A stretch of DNA of 16,782 nucleotides from CAZGMC01 sp964526565 (GCA_964526565.1 CAZGMC010000093.1:1-16782); one strand, 5' to 3'. Shown: positions 1-7,243, counted from the first letter of the stretch. A program made the numbers and translations. Notes: generated from the sequence alone by a model not told the origin.

Positions 1-228
1 CAGCTCGGTCTCGAGCTGCCGGATGTCGCCCTTCAGCCCGGTTTCGACCTGCCGGATGTCGCTCCTGAGAGCGGCTTCCGAATGCTGGACGTCGGCCTTC
101 GTCGCGATGTCCACGTCGGTGACCGCCTCGGCCAGGGCCGAGGCGGTGGTGCGGGCCTGTTCGGCCGTGAACCCGCCGGCCTCAAGCCGGTCGGCCAGCT
201 TGAGCGTGTCGAAGGGCATGGCTGTCAT
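1..228 (-). CDS. DUF1640 (CCDC90-like) coiled-coil protein, 3' end cut off
   Basis: The visible part codes for 76 residues and stays open to the window edge, so the C-terminus is missing. It starts MTAMPFDTLKLADRLEAGGF, followed by a helical segment with TAEQARTTASALAEAV and then DIATKADV. This matches the N-terminus of bacterial DUF1640/CCDC90 proteins, relatives of the mitochondrial MCU-regulator coiled-coil family, which normally continue with a heptad coiled coil and end in one transmembrane helix. Residues 56-76 already show a repeated DIRQ(V/L)ET pattern typical of that coiled coil. A second in-frame ATG lies three codons downstream (219), and the start choice is uncertain because no strong ribosome binding site is seen. 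The family's bacterial function is unknown. The assignment rests on recognising the N-terminal signature. Confidence 0.75.
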   Translation of the reverse strand, partial: MTAMPFDTLKLADRLEAGGFTAEQARTTASALAEAVTDVDIATKADVQHSEAALRSDIRQVETGLKGDIRQLETEL

Positions 229-264
229 GTCGGTGACCCGGGGACGCCGCCAGGGATCACGCCT

Positions 265-303
265 GATATCGCGCTTCGCACACGCCCGTCAAGCGGTTGT
301 CAA
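265..303 (-). promoter_or_regulatory. Possible promoter of the DUF1640 gene
   Basis: Read on the minus strand, a TTGACA (303-298) and a TTGACG (292-287) lie upstream of the gene. The TTGACG is followed 16 bp later by GATATC (270-265), a poor -10 match. This would give a leader of about 30 nt. This is motif matching only, in an otherwise GC-rich gap. Confidence 0.25.
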
Positions 304-358
304 TCATCGGTCGTAACGGCCGTCACGCCCGAAGCGTTCGCGCAAGCGGCCCGCCCGC

Positions 359-1465
359 TCACGCCGCGGCGTATGGCTGCATCCACACCGGGCGGCGGCG
401 GGCGCCCCAGGTGCCGGGGACCGGCTCGAACACGCCGGCGCAGGCCGTGCCGCAGGCCCGGCAGCGGCCGCCCGCGTCCAGGGTCCAGGCGCCCAGCACG
501 TACCAGTCGCGCTCGATCAGCAGCGCGCCGCAGCCGTGGCACCAGGTGCTGCCGCCGGTCTGGTCGTGCACGTTGCCGGTATAGGCATGGCGCACGCCGT
601 TCTTCATGGCGATCCGCCGCGCCCGCCTCAGCGTCGCCGGCGGCGTCGGCGGCACGTCCAGCATCTTCCAGTCGGGGTGAAAGGCCGTGAAGTGGATCGG
701 CACATCGGGGCCGAGCGCCTCCACCACCCAGGCCGTCATCTCGTCGATCTCGCCGTCCGAATCGTTCCTGCCCGGAATCAGCAGCGTGGTCAGCTCGAAC
801 CACACGTCGGTCTCGTGCTTCAGGTAGACCAGCGTGTCGAGCACCGCCTGCAGGTGGCCGCCGCTCAGCTCATGGTAGAACGTCTCCGTGAACCCCTTGA
901 GGTCGACATTGGCGGCGTCCATCAACGCGTAGAACTCCGCCCGCGGCTCGGGACAGACATAACCGGCCGTCACCGCCACCGTCTTGATGCCCAGGTCGTG
1001 GCAGGCCTTGGCGGTATCCACGGCATATTCGTGGAAGATCACCGGGTCGTTGTAGGTGAAGGCGACGCCGCGGCAGCCGCAGTCGGCGGCGGCGCGGGCG
1101 ATTGCCGTGGGCGAGGCCCGGTCGGCCAGGGTATCGAACTCACGCGACTTGCTGATGTCCCAGTTCTGGCAGAACTTGCAGGTCAGGTTGCAGCCGGCCG
1201 TGCCGAACGACAGCACCGGCGTGCCCGGCAGGAAGTGGTTGAGCGGCTTTTTCTCGATCGGGTCGATGCAGAACCCGCTGGACCGGCCGTAGGTGGTCAG
1301 CACCAGCTCGTCCCCGGCCCGCGCCCGCACGAAGCACAGGCCGCGCTGGCCCTCGTGCAGCCGGCAGAACCGCGGACAGACATCGCACTGGATGCGCCCG
1401 TCGTCGAGCCGGTGCCAGTAGCGCGCCGGCACGCCCTCGATAATGTCCGGTCTTGCCCTGGCCAT
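359..1465 (-). CDS. amrS: AmmeMemoRadiSam system radical SAM enzyme
   Basis: This 368-residue protein matches the radical SAM member of the AmmeMemoRadiSam group, relatives of pyruvate-formate-lyase activating enzymes. The cluster motif C92-x3-C96-x2-C99 sits in GCNLTCKFCQNWD and would hold the [4Fe-4S] cluster that cleaves S-adenosylmethionine. An N-terminal Cys set (C27, C30, C34, C44) and a C-terminal set (C309, C312, C335, C338, C342) look like metal-binding ribbons flanking the barrel, as is usual in this family. Conserved stretches include TYNDPVIFHEYA, DLKGFTE and AFHPDWKM. The ATG at 1465 has an AAAGG-like site upstream. The substrate is not established for the family. The gene is divergent from the MEMO-like gene at 1637, its usual partner, with a 171-bp shared upstream region. 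The third usual partner, AMMECR1, is not in the window. Confidence 0.93.
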   Translation of the reverse strand: MARARPDIIEGVPARYWHRLDDGRIQCDVCPRFCRLHEGQRGLCFVRARAGDELVLTTYGRSSGFCIDPIEKKPLNHFLPGTPVLSFGTAGCNLTCKFCQNWDISKSREFDTLADRASPTAIARAAADCGCRGVAFTYNDPVIFHEYAVDTAKACHDLGIKTVAVTAGYVCPEPRAEFYALMDAANVDLKGFTETFYHELSGGHLQAVLDTLVYLKHETDVWFELTTLLIPGRNDSDGEIDEMTAWVVEALGPDVPIHFTAFHPDWKMLDVPPTPPATLRRARRIAMKNGVRHAYTGNVHDQTGGSTWCHGCGALLIERDWYVLGAWTLDAGGRCRACGTACAGVFEPVPGTWGARRRPVWMQPYAAA

Positions 1466-1574
1466 GATGTTCGCCGCCTTTCCCCGCCATGTCGCCGTGT
1501 ATCGCCTTTTGCCTTTTGCTGATTTCTACGTAATCCGGCGCCGGCCGGCCTTCAACGCCGCATGTCAACCGCCC

Positions 1575-1607
1575 TTTACACATACCGCCGCCGCCGCCAC
1601 GTGTAAA
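1575..1607. promoter_or_regulatory. Inverted repeat between amrS and amrB, possible operator
   Basis: TTTACACAT (1575-1583) and ACGTGTAAA (1599-1607) form an inverted repeat with one mismatch in nine, separated by 15 bp made almost wholly of CCG triplets. It lies about 30 bp before the amrB start and 110 bp before amrS, inside the divergent promoter region. The AT-rich half-sites stand out against GC-rich surroundings. The half-site spacing, close to two helical turns, suits a dimeric regulator; a stem with a long loop is the alternative. No regulator is identified. Confidence 0.45.
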
Positions 1608-1636
1608 CGAGGCATGGCGCAGACGAGGAGGGGGCG

Positions 1637-2419
1637 ATGAGCGTGCGCGCGCCGGCGGTGGCCGGCATGTTCTATCCCGACGACCCGGCCGAGCTGGACC
1701 GGGCCGTCCGCGGCTTCCTGGCCGGGGTGCCGAAGCACGACCCGGCGCCCAAGGCGATGATCCTGCCCCACGCCGGCTACGTGTACTCCGGCCCGGTCGC
1801 CGCCAGCGGCTATGCCCGTCTGGCCGACGTGCGGCACACGGTGACCCGCGTCGTGCTGCTGGGCCCGGCGCACCGGGTGCCGGTCAGCGGGCTGGCGGTC
1901 AGCACGGCGCAGGGGTTCGCCACGCCGCTCGGCACCGTCCCGGTCGACCGCGCGGCGGTGGAACGCATCCTGGCCCTGCCCCAGGTCACGGCGTTCGACG
2001 CCGCCCACCGCCTGGAGCACAGCCTGGAGGTCCACCTGCCGTTCCTGCAGGAGGCGCTGGCATCGTTCTCGGTGGTGCCGCTGGTCGTCGGCGACGCCAC
2101 CCCGGACGAGGTCGCCGAGGTGATCGAGGCGCTGTGGGGCGGGCCGGAGACGCTGATCGTCGTGTCCTCGGACCTCAGCCACTACTGCGACGACAACACC
2201 GCCCGCGACCTCGACGCCGCCACCTCGGCGGCGATCGAGGCGCTCAAGCCCGACGACATCGCCGACCACCAGGCCTGCGGCCACATCCCGATCAAGGGCC
2301 TGTTGCGCGCCGCCGCCGGCCACGGCCTGACGGCGCGCACCATCGACCTGCGCAATTCCGGCGATACCGCCGGCCCGCGCGGCGAGGTGGTCGGCTACGG
2401 CGCCTACGTGTTCGAGTGA
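1637..2419 (+). CDS. amrB: AmmeMemoRadiSam system protein B (MEMO1 family)
   Basis: The 260-residue product is a full-length MEMO1-like protein, a fold related to class III extradiol dioxygenases. The family hallmarks are present: AVAGMFYP near the N-terminus, LPHAGYVYSG (H45), LLGPAHR (H79), LEHSLEVHLPFLQ, SSDLSHY and ACGHIP (C214). H45, H79 and C214 correspond to the metal-ligand His, His and Cys of human MEMO1, so metal binding is likely; the reaction is unknown. The GAGGAGGGGG site just before the ATG fixes the start. It is divergent from the radical SAM gene amrS, with which MEMO-like proteins are commonly clustered and sometimes fused, which supports a shared pathway. otsA follows after 132 bp in the same direction, with no sign that it belongs to the same unit. 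Confidence 0.94.
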   Translation: MSVRAPAVAGMFYPDDPAELDRAVRGFLAGVPKHDPAPKAMILPHAGYVYSGPVAASGYARLADVRHTVTRVVLLGPAHRVPVSGLAVSTAQGFATPLGTVPVDRAAVERILALPQVTAFDAAHRLEHSLEVHLPFLQEALASFSVVPLVVGDATPDEVAEVIEALWGGPETLIVVSSDLSHYCDDNTARDLDAATSAAIEALKPDDIADHQACGHIPIKGLLRAAAGHGLTARTIDLRNSGDTAGPRGEVVGYGAYVFE

Positions 2420-2551
2420 CGCCGGCAACGCCTCCGTCCGCCGGCAGGCGGGCGCCGTGCCTGATCCGGTTTCGCCGCCGATCGCCTGGAACAACCGGCC
2501 GCTCTTGTGCGTTTGCGAACACTGCAGGTACCGGCGGCCGGGAGTCCTCAC

Positions 2552-3925
2552 ATGCCACGCCTTGTCGTTGTGTCGAACCGGGTCGCGCTCGGGCAGAGCG
2601 CCGGCGGGTTGGCGGTCGGTGTCAAGGCGGCGCTGGAGAAGACCGGCGGCCTGTGGTTCGGCTGGAGCGGCGAGACCCGCGAAGGCGCCGGCGGCGACGT
2701 GACCACGCATGAGGCCGGCCCCTACACCCTGGCCACCATCGACCTGTCGCCCGGGGACTACGAGCGCTACTATGCCGGCTTTGCCAACCGCGGCCTGTGG
2801 CCGGCGCTGCACAACCGGCTCGACCTCGCGCAGTTCGACCCCGACGACGCGGCCGCCTACCGCCGCATCAACGAAGCCTTCGCCGACCGGCTGGTGCCGC
2901 TGCTCGGCCCCGACGACCTCGTCTGGGTGCACGACTACCACCTGATCCTGCTCGGCCGCTTCCTGCGCGACCGCGGCGTCGACCGGCCACTCGGCTATTT
3001 CCTGCACACGCCGTTCCCGCCGGCCGAGGTGATGATGGCCATGCCGCGCTTCCGCGACCTGATGGATGGCCTGTGCAGCTACGACCTGATCGGCTTCCAG
3101 AGTCACCGCGACCTGTGGAACTTCCGCGACCTGGTCGAGCACGAGCTGGGCGGCCGTGCCGAGCCCGACGGCAGCCTGAGCCTGGGCGGGCGCCGCCTCC
3201 GCGCCGACGTGTTCCCGATCGGCATCGACACCGAACAGTACGCGGCGATCGCCGCCTCGCCGGAGATCGAGGCGGAACGGGCCGAACTGGCGCGCCAGTT
3301 CGGCGACCGGCTGATGATCGTTGGCGTCGACCGGCTCGACTACACCAAGGGTCTGGCCGAGCGCTTCCACGCGTTCGAGCGGCTGTTGGCCGAATACCCC
3401 GAGCACCACCGCCGCGTCCTGTTCCTGCAGATCGCCGCGCCGTCGCGCGAAGGCGTGCCCGAGTACGAGGCCATGCGCCAAGAGCTCGAATCACTGTCCG
3501 GCCACATCAACGGGCGCCATTCGGACGTCGACTGGGTGCCGCTGCACTACATCAACCGCGCCTATGACCGCATGCAGCTGGCCGCCTTCTTCCGGCTGAG
3601 CCGGGTCGGCCTGATCACCCCCCTGCGCGACGGCATGAACCTGGTGGCCAAGGAATACGCCGCCGCCCAGGACCCGCAGGATCCCGGCGTGCTGGTGCTG
3701 TCGCGCTTCGCCGGCAGCGCCGACATCCTGGAGGGGCCGCTGCTGGTCAGCCCCTACGACACCGGTGCGATGGCCGACGCCATGCATCGGGCGCTGGGCA
3801 TGCCGCTGGAGGAGCGCCGGGCGCGCTGGGCGGCGATGATGGATGACCTGCGCCACTGGGACATCCACCGTTGGCACGAGAGCTTCGTGGAGGCCCTGGC
3901 CGCCACCGCGGCGCCGGCGGGCTGA
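2552..3925 (+). CDS. otsA: Trehalose-6-phosphate synthase (GT20)
   Basis: This 457-residue enzyme joins glucose from UDP-glucose to glucose-6-phosphate to make trehalose-6-phosphate, in the cytoplasm. The sequence has the complete OtsA signature: SNRVA at the N-terminus, WVHDYHL (D128), HTPFPP (H152), GVDRLDYTKG (R261, K266), GLITPLRDGMNLVAKEY (D360) and LVLSRFAG. The numbering is within one or two residues of the E. coli enzyme, so all donor and phosphate contacts appear kept. The start is set at ATG 2552, giving MPRLVVVSNR, with GGGAG a few bases before it; an upstream GTG in frame adds 15 unconserved residues and is not preferred. galU follows 20 bp later and makes UDP-glucose. The phosphatase OtsB, needed to finish trehalose, is not in the window. 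Expected role: osmotic and desiccation stress. Confidence 0.96.
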   Translation: MPRLVVVSNRVALGQSAGGLAVGVKAALEKTGGLWFGWSGETREGAGGDVTTHEAGPYTLATIDLSPGDYERYYAGFANRGLWPALHNRLDLAQFDPDDAAAYRRINEAFADRLVPLLGPDDLVWVHDYHLILLGRFLRDRGVDRPLGYFLHTPFPPAEVMMAMPRFRDLMDGLCSYDLIGFQSHRDLWNFRDLVEHELGGRAEPDGSLSLGGRRLRADVFPIGIDTEQYAAIAASPEIEAERAELARQFGDRLMIVGVDRLDYTKGLAERFHAFERLLAEYPEHHRRVLFLQIAAPSREGVPEYEAMRQELESLSGHINGRHSDVDWVPLHYINRAYDRMQLAAFFRLSRVGLITPLRDGMNLVAKEYAAAQDPQDPGVLVLSRFAGSADILEGPLLVSPYDTGAMADAMHRALGMPLEERRARWAAMMDDLRHWDIHRWHESFVEALAATAAPAG

Positions 3926-3945
3926 CACGGAAGGGAGGGACGACG

Positions 3946-4836
3946 ATGGCCAAGGTACGCAAGGCCGTGTTCCCCGTTGCCGGCATGGGCACGCGGTTCC
4001 TGCCGGCGACCAAGGCGATGGCCAAGGAGATGCTGACCATCGTCGACAAGCCGCTGATCCAGTACGTGATCGAGGAGGCCGCGGCGGCCGGCATCGAGGA
4101 GTTCATCCTGGTCACCGCCCGCCACAAGGGCGAGATCGAGGACCACTTCGACCGCAGCGTCGAGCTGGAGGGCGCGCTGGAGGACAGCCGCAAGCGCCGC
4201 GAGCGTGCCGCCGTCGAGGAGATGGTCCTCAAGCCCGGCCAGATCGCCTACATCCGCCAGCAGGAACCGCTGGGCCTGGGCCATGCCGTGTGGTGCGCGC
4301 GCTATGCCGTCGGCGACGAGCCGTTCGCCGTGCTGCTGCCCGACGAGATCATGCTCGCCGACGAACCGGTGCTGGCCCAGCTCCTGACCGCCCACGCCGA
4401 GGTCGGCGGCAACGTCGTCGCGGTCATGGAGGTGCCGCGCGAGCGCACCGCCCGCTACGGCATTCTTGACGTCGAGGAGGACCGGGGCCGCCTGGTCCGC
4501 GTGCGCGGCCTGGTCGAGAAGCCGGAGCCGGATGCCGCACCGTCCACCCTGTCCCTGGCCGGCCGCTACGTGCTCGACCCGCAGGTAATGGATGCGCTGG
4601 GCCGGCAGGAGGCGGGAAGAGGCGGCGAGATCCAGCTCACCGACGCGATCGCCGCCACCATCGGCACGATCCCGCTGCACGGCGTGCGCTTCGAGGGCCG
4701 CCGCTTCGACTGCGGCAACCCCCTGGGCTTCCTGGAGGCCAACATCGCCTACGCCCTGGGCCGCGCCGACCTCGCCGACGACGTGCAGGACATGCTGCGC
4801 CGCTATGCCGGCGTCGCCGCTCCGGCCGGGACGTGA
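3946..4836 (+). CDS. galU: UTP-glucose-1-phosphate uridylyltransferase
   Basis: The 296-residue product makes UDP-glucose from UTP and glucose-1-phosphate. It shows the nucleotidyltransferase signature GMGTRFLPATKAMAKEM at residues 13-29, the DKPLIQYVIEEA segment, EPLGLGHAVWCA, LLPDEIML (D133, probable metal ligand; many homologues have LPDD here), VEKPEP, and the late GEIQLTDAI and DCGNPLGFLEA stretches. The length is normal for bacterial GalU. ATG 3946 is chosen because AAGGGAGGGA lies just before it and the family motif starts at once; the open frame extends upstream into otsA without conservation. It probably forms an operon with otsA, supplying its donor, but UDP-glucose also feeds envelope polysaccharides. 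Confidence 0.96.
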   Translation: MAKVRKAVFPVAGMGTRFLPATKAMAKEMLTIVDKPLIQYVIEEAAAAGIEEFILVTARHKGEIEDHFDRSVELEGALEDSRKRRERAAVEEMVLKPGQIAYIRQQEPLGLGHAVWCARYAVGDEPFAVLLPDEIMLADEPVLAQLLTAHAEVGGNVVAVMEVPRERTARYGILDVEEDRGRLVRVRGLVEKPEPDAAPSTLSLAGRYVLDPQVMDALGRQEAGRGGEIQLTDAIAATIGTIPLHGVRFEGRRFDCGNPLGFLEANIAYALGRADLADDVQDMLRRYAGVAAPAGT

Positions 4837-4901
4837 CGCATCCGGCGGCGCCGGCCCGTGACCGGGCATACGTACTGTCACGATCATGTGCCGGAGCGGC
4901 G

Positions 4902-5729
4902 TCAGACTGATCGCATGGACCTCTCGCGGCGCAGCCGGTCAAGCTCGAACAGCATGACGCTGGAGCCGATCAGGCCGATCACGGCGCCCGTCACGGCGCC
5001 GGCCACCACGTAGGCGGCGAGATCCATGAAGCCGAAGAACGCCCAGCTCAGGACGCCGCCGGCGGCGGCGGCCAGCGCCCACCCGCCCGCCGTGACAACA
5101 AGCTGATCCGACGACAGCGGCAGCCCCATGTCCTGGAGCACCCGCCCGGCGATCAGGCCGCCGATGGTTCCGGCCACGGCACCGCCGATCGCGCCACCAA
5201 CGATGGAGGATTGCTCCCAGCTCAGGCCGCCGCCGATCGCACCGGCCGCCGCCCAGCCGACGACGAGGACCAGGGACTGCACGCCGGTCGGACTGCGCCC
5301 CAGCAGGCGCACGCCCTGGATCATCACGAACCCGGCGAACGCCGTGCCGGCCGCCCAGCCCAGCGCGCCGCCCAGAAGGGTACCCAGTCCGGCAAAGCGC
5401 ATGATGATGGCCAGCGGCATCGCGATTGCCCCGCCGACGGCCCAGCCGGCGACGATGATCACCGCAGCCATCCGTGGGTGCCAGGCAGCACTCGAAAAAC
5501 CGCCCGCATCGGCCTGCCGGGCAGTCTCGTGGCGGCTCCGCTGAGTGGTGTCAGGCAGTCCTGTGGAGCGTGAGGCGCCAACCGTGTCGCCGGCATCGAA
5601 ACGGGCCGCTTGGTCCCGCTCACGGCTCTGCCGATCCTTCTTGTTGACATGCGCGACGGTAATGTACGCTGCCACGATCGTCGCAGCGCCAGTAATGATC
5701 GATCCCAACAGCTGCACAACGGCATCCAT
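4902..5729 (-). CDS. Membrane protein with three glycine-rich GWA repeats, function unknown
   Basis: The 275-residue protein has one N-terminal hydrophobic helix (residues 3-27), a charged, low-hydrophobicity linker (28-85), and a C-terminal block made of three related units at about 90-150, 153-209 and 211-262. Each unit starts with a hydrophobic run into GWA (GWAVGGAIA, GWAAAGAIG, GWALAAAAG), has a second Gly/Ala-rich helix with small residues every three or four positions (for example GGAIGGAVAGTIGGLIAG), and ends in a short polar turn. It ends with a basic tail, LDRLRRERSMRSV. I do not recognise the family. The design suggests tightly packed membrane helices, each repeat a helical hairpin, in the inner membrane. 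It converges with galU (65 bp apart). The start is the ATG at 5729, with no good Shine-Dalgarno site; the upstream DNA is AT-rich. Confidence 0.72.
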   Translation of the reverse strand: MDAVVQLLGSIITGAATIVAAYITVAHVNKKDRQSRERDQAARFDAGDTVGASRSTGLPDTTQRSRHETARQADAGGFSSAAWHPRMAAVIIVAGWAVGGAIAMPLAIIMRFAGLGTLLGGALGWAAGTAFAGFVMIQGVRLLGRSPTGVQSLVLVVGWAAAGAIGGGLSWEQSSIVGGAIGGAVAGTIGGLIAGRVLQDMGLPLSSDQLVVTAGGWALAAAAGGVLSWAFFGFMDLAAYVVAGAVTGAVIGLIGSSVMLFELDRLRRERSMRSV

Positions 5730-5860
5730 GATAATATTACCCGTTGCTGTGGCCCGTCATCCCTGATGCGCTTATAATACTCCAATATGCGGGCGGCCGG
5801 CCAGAACGCGATGACGGCCGGCAAAGGATCGGTTTCCGGTCCTGCAAGCCGCTGGCTGAA

Positions 5861-5886
5861 GAAAGAAACCCCGGCCGAAGCCGGGG
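5861..5886 (-). terminator. Intrinsic terminator after the phasin gene
   Basis: On the minus strand CCCCGGC-TTCG-GCCGGGG makes a perfect 7-bp stem with a very stable UUCG tetraloop (5886-5869), followed by TTTCTTTC (5868-5861). It lies 35 bp past the phasin stop and before the next minus-strand gene, so it probably ends the phasin mRNA and isolates it from the membrane-protein gene. Confidence 0.85.
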
Positions 5887-5920
5887 CATGGTGGAGGAAA
5901 CCGGTCGGGCGGTCGGGCGG

Positions 5921-6307
5921 CTATTGCGCCGCCTCGGCCACGCGCCGTTCGGCGGCCACGCCCTGCTTCTGGAGGCGCTGCATGCCGGCAAGACCGCTGC
6001 CGACCAGCGCCTGGGTCTGGCCGGCCCACTGGGTATAGTCGTTGGACAGCCGCTGGATCATGGTCTTGAGCCAGTCGCTGTAGATCGACATCGCCTCGGC
6101 AGGATTGTCGGCATTCGACATGCGGGTGAGCGCATCCCGCGTCGCCTCGCCGTCCTCGCGGCGATGCTGGCCCCACATCTCGGCCATCTCGCCGAGGCGG
6201 GACATCATCTCGCCCTGCATGCCAAGCCAGATCATCATGGGCTGGGTGCCCGCCATGCGCAGCATGTCGTTGAAGGCCTCGGGGACCTTTTCGAACTGGT
6301 TCGCCAT
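5921..6307 (-). CDS. Phasin-family protein
   Basis: The 128-residue protein is mostly amphipathic helix, rich in Met, Gln and Ala, with no membrane segment. It starts MANQFEKVPEAFNDMLRMAG and ends in a helical Gln/Ala-rich stretch, MQRLQKQGVAAERRVAEAAQ. This resembles the phasin or phasin-like (Phasin_2) proteins of alphaproteobacteria, which coat polyhydroxyalkanoate granules and control their size. The alternative is another small helical protein of similar make-up; no granule-synthesis gene is nearby to back the call. The ATG at 6307 has an AGAGG-like site 11 bp before. A terminator follows directly, so it is probably a single-gene transcript. Confidence 0.6.
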   Translation of the reverse strand: MANQFEKVPEAFNDMLRMAGTQPMMIWLGMQGEMMSRLGEMAEMWGQHRREDGEATRDALTRMSNADNPAEAMSIYSDWLKTMIQRLSNDYTQWAGQTQALVGSGLAGMQRLQKQGVAAERRVAEAAQ

Positions 6308-6642
6308 CGACTTGCCTCTGTTTTCGGGGGAGCAACGGCTACGGCCGCACCGGCCGCCTCAAGGGATCATCGGCACCCGTCCCGGTGCATGCCGCACCGC
6401 GGCTTGCCCGCGCAAGCGCCGTGACCCTTGGCCTTGTGTTCCTTTAGCAATCGATGACGCTCGCAAAAAGCCGCGCAAGGGATCTAGCCCGTCCAGCCAT
6501 GCGCCTTCGGGTCATAACACTTTCGATTCGCCGGCCCGGCGATCCGGTCTCAAAAGACAAACGTGGCAGTCTGCCGTACAGCCACTGGTTTTTTACATTG
6601 CGCCGGGGCAATAAACTGGGCGATCATCCGGACGATTAGTGG
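6308..6642. other. 335-bp gap without a recognised gene
   Basis: The gap between the phasin start and the end of the downstream 64-residue ORF holds no convincing coding region: short frames here have no recognisable protein and lack ribosome binding sites. It must contain the phasin promoter and leader. One perfect 15-bp inverted repeat, TCGCCGG-C-CCGGCGA, lies at 6528-6542, and a near-palindrome ATCATCCGGACGAT at about 6622-6635. Neither has a U-tract, so neither is called a terminator. Confidence 0.5.
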
Positions 6643-6837
6643 CTATTCCTTGATCCTCGGCGGCTGCCGGCGCCGGCCTTGCGCCATGTCGATCATGGTT
6701 TCGATGCGCACCAGCCTGAAGCCATGATCGAGCACATCCGTGCGGAGCACTCGCACCTCCTCGCCAAGCTGGTCGATCTTGTGCTCCATGAGAACGATCT
6801 TTTTCAGGTTTGCCGTCAGATCGTGCATCCAGCTCAT
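6643..6837 (-). CDS. Small helical protein coupled to an RHH protein
   Basis: The 64-residue product begins MSWMHDLTANLKKIVLMEHK and continues with IDQLGEEVRVLRTDVLDHGF and RLVRIETMIDMAQ, a pattern of hydrophobic residues in a and d positions consistent with a coiled coil over about residues 10-52. It ends in a basic tail (GRRRQPPRIKE). Its ATG overlaps the stop of the ribbon-helix-helix gene as ATGA (6837-6834), so the two are translationally coupled on one mRNA. No family was recognised. It does not look like a known toxin: no RelE, PIN, GNAT or MazF features. It could be a partner that binds the coiled-coil tail of the upstream protein. Confidence 0.65.
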   Translation of the reverse strand: MSWMHDLTANLKKIVLMEHKIDQLGEEVRVLRTDVLDHGFRLVRIETMIDMAQGRRRQPPRIKE

Positions 6838-7193
6838 GTGGCATCAGCATGGGCATTGCCGGCGCACGAGTCCGGCAGTTCGAATGGCCATGTCCGGCCG
6901 GACGCTTCGAGTTCGGCAATGGCGGCGGCCTTGAGAGCATCCTTATCGTCAAGTTGCCGTCGGAGGTCTTCGATTTCTGCCAACCTGGCGGTGAGTTTCT
7001 GGTCCATCCGCTCGGCCACGCCAGCCAGTTCCCGGGCCAGGGCACGCAGCTCGTCCATGTCGACTGCCGGATCAAAGCTGACGACGGCGCGACGGACCAG
7101 TTCGCTGGCGGACATGCCGTTCTGTCTGGCGCGTTCCTCGATCAGCGCCTTCTCCTCCGGCGTCACCAGCAGGTTGAGACGCTGGGACTTCAT
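6834..7193 (-). CDS. Ribbon-helix-helix DNA-binding protein with coiled-coil tail
   Basis: The 119-residue protein has a ribbon-helix-helix domain at residues 3-38: a short strand RLNLLV, a first helix TPEEKALIEERARQNG and a second helix MSASELVRRAVVSF. That is the order in CopG/DUF1778-type antitoxins and plasmid regulators, which bind DNA as dimers through the strand. Residues 46-97 are a long charged helix, probably a coiled coil (ELRALARELAGVAERMDQ), and the last 20 residues are loose. An AAGGAAGG-like site precedes ATG 7193. The 64-residue helical protein overlaps its end (ATGA). A repeat cluster at 7211-7243, just upstream, suits autorepression. An antitoxin role is possible, but no toxin is apparent beside it. 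Confidence 0.78.
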   Translation of the reverse strand: MKSQRLNLLVTPEEKALIEERARQNGMSASELVRRAVVSFDPAVDMDELRALARELAGVAERMDQKLTARLAEIEDLRRQLDDKDALKAAAIAELEASGRTWPFELPDSCAGNAHADAT

Positions 7194-7210
7194 CGCCTGC
7201 CTTCCTTCTC

Positions 7211-7243
7211 ATGCGCATACGCATACTTAAAATCGGGCATGCG
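7211..7243. promoter_or_regulatory. Putative operator of the RHH gene
   Basis: Directly upstream of the RHH gene lie the palindrome ATGCGCAT (7211-7218), a tandem GCATAC-GCATAC (7215-7226), an AT-rich TTAAAAT run and a further GCATGCG (7237-7243). RHH proteins typically bind short repeated sites next to their own promoter, so these short ATGCG-type elements are the natural candidates. The 202-bp divergent region also serves murQ. Binding is inferred. Confidence 0.45.

Noticed and set aside
1565..3481. A 638-codon open frame on the minus strand opposite amrB and otsA
   Set aside because: It is antisense to two well-identified genes, has biased Ala/Gly/Val/His/Gln composition with no recognisable domain, and long antisense frames are expected at this G+C content.
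6588..6612. A terminator or hairpin around ATTGC-GCCGGG-GCAAT
   Set aside because: The stem is only five pairs and the T-run precedes rather than follows it on the plus strand; on the minus strand an A-run follows, so it fits neither direction.
6643..7193. A classical toxin-antitoxin pair
   Set aside because: The RHH protein would suit an antitoxin, but the 64-residue partner lacks any visible toxin fold or catalytic residues, so the label was not given; it is reported as a lead instead.
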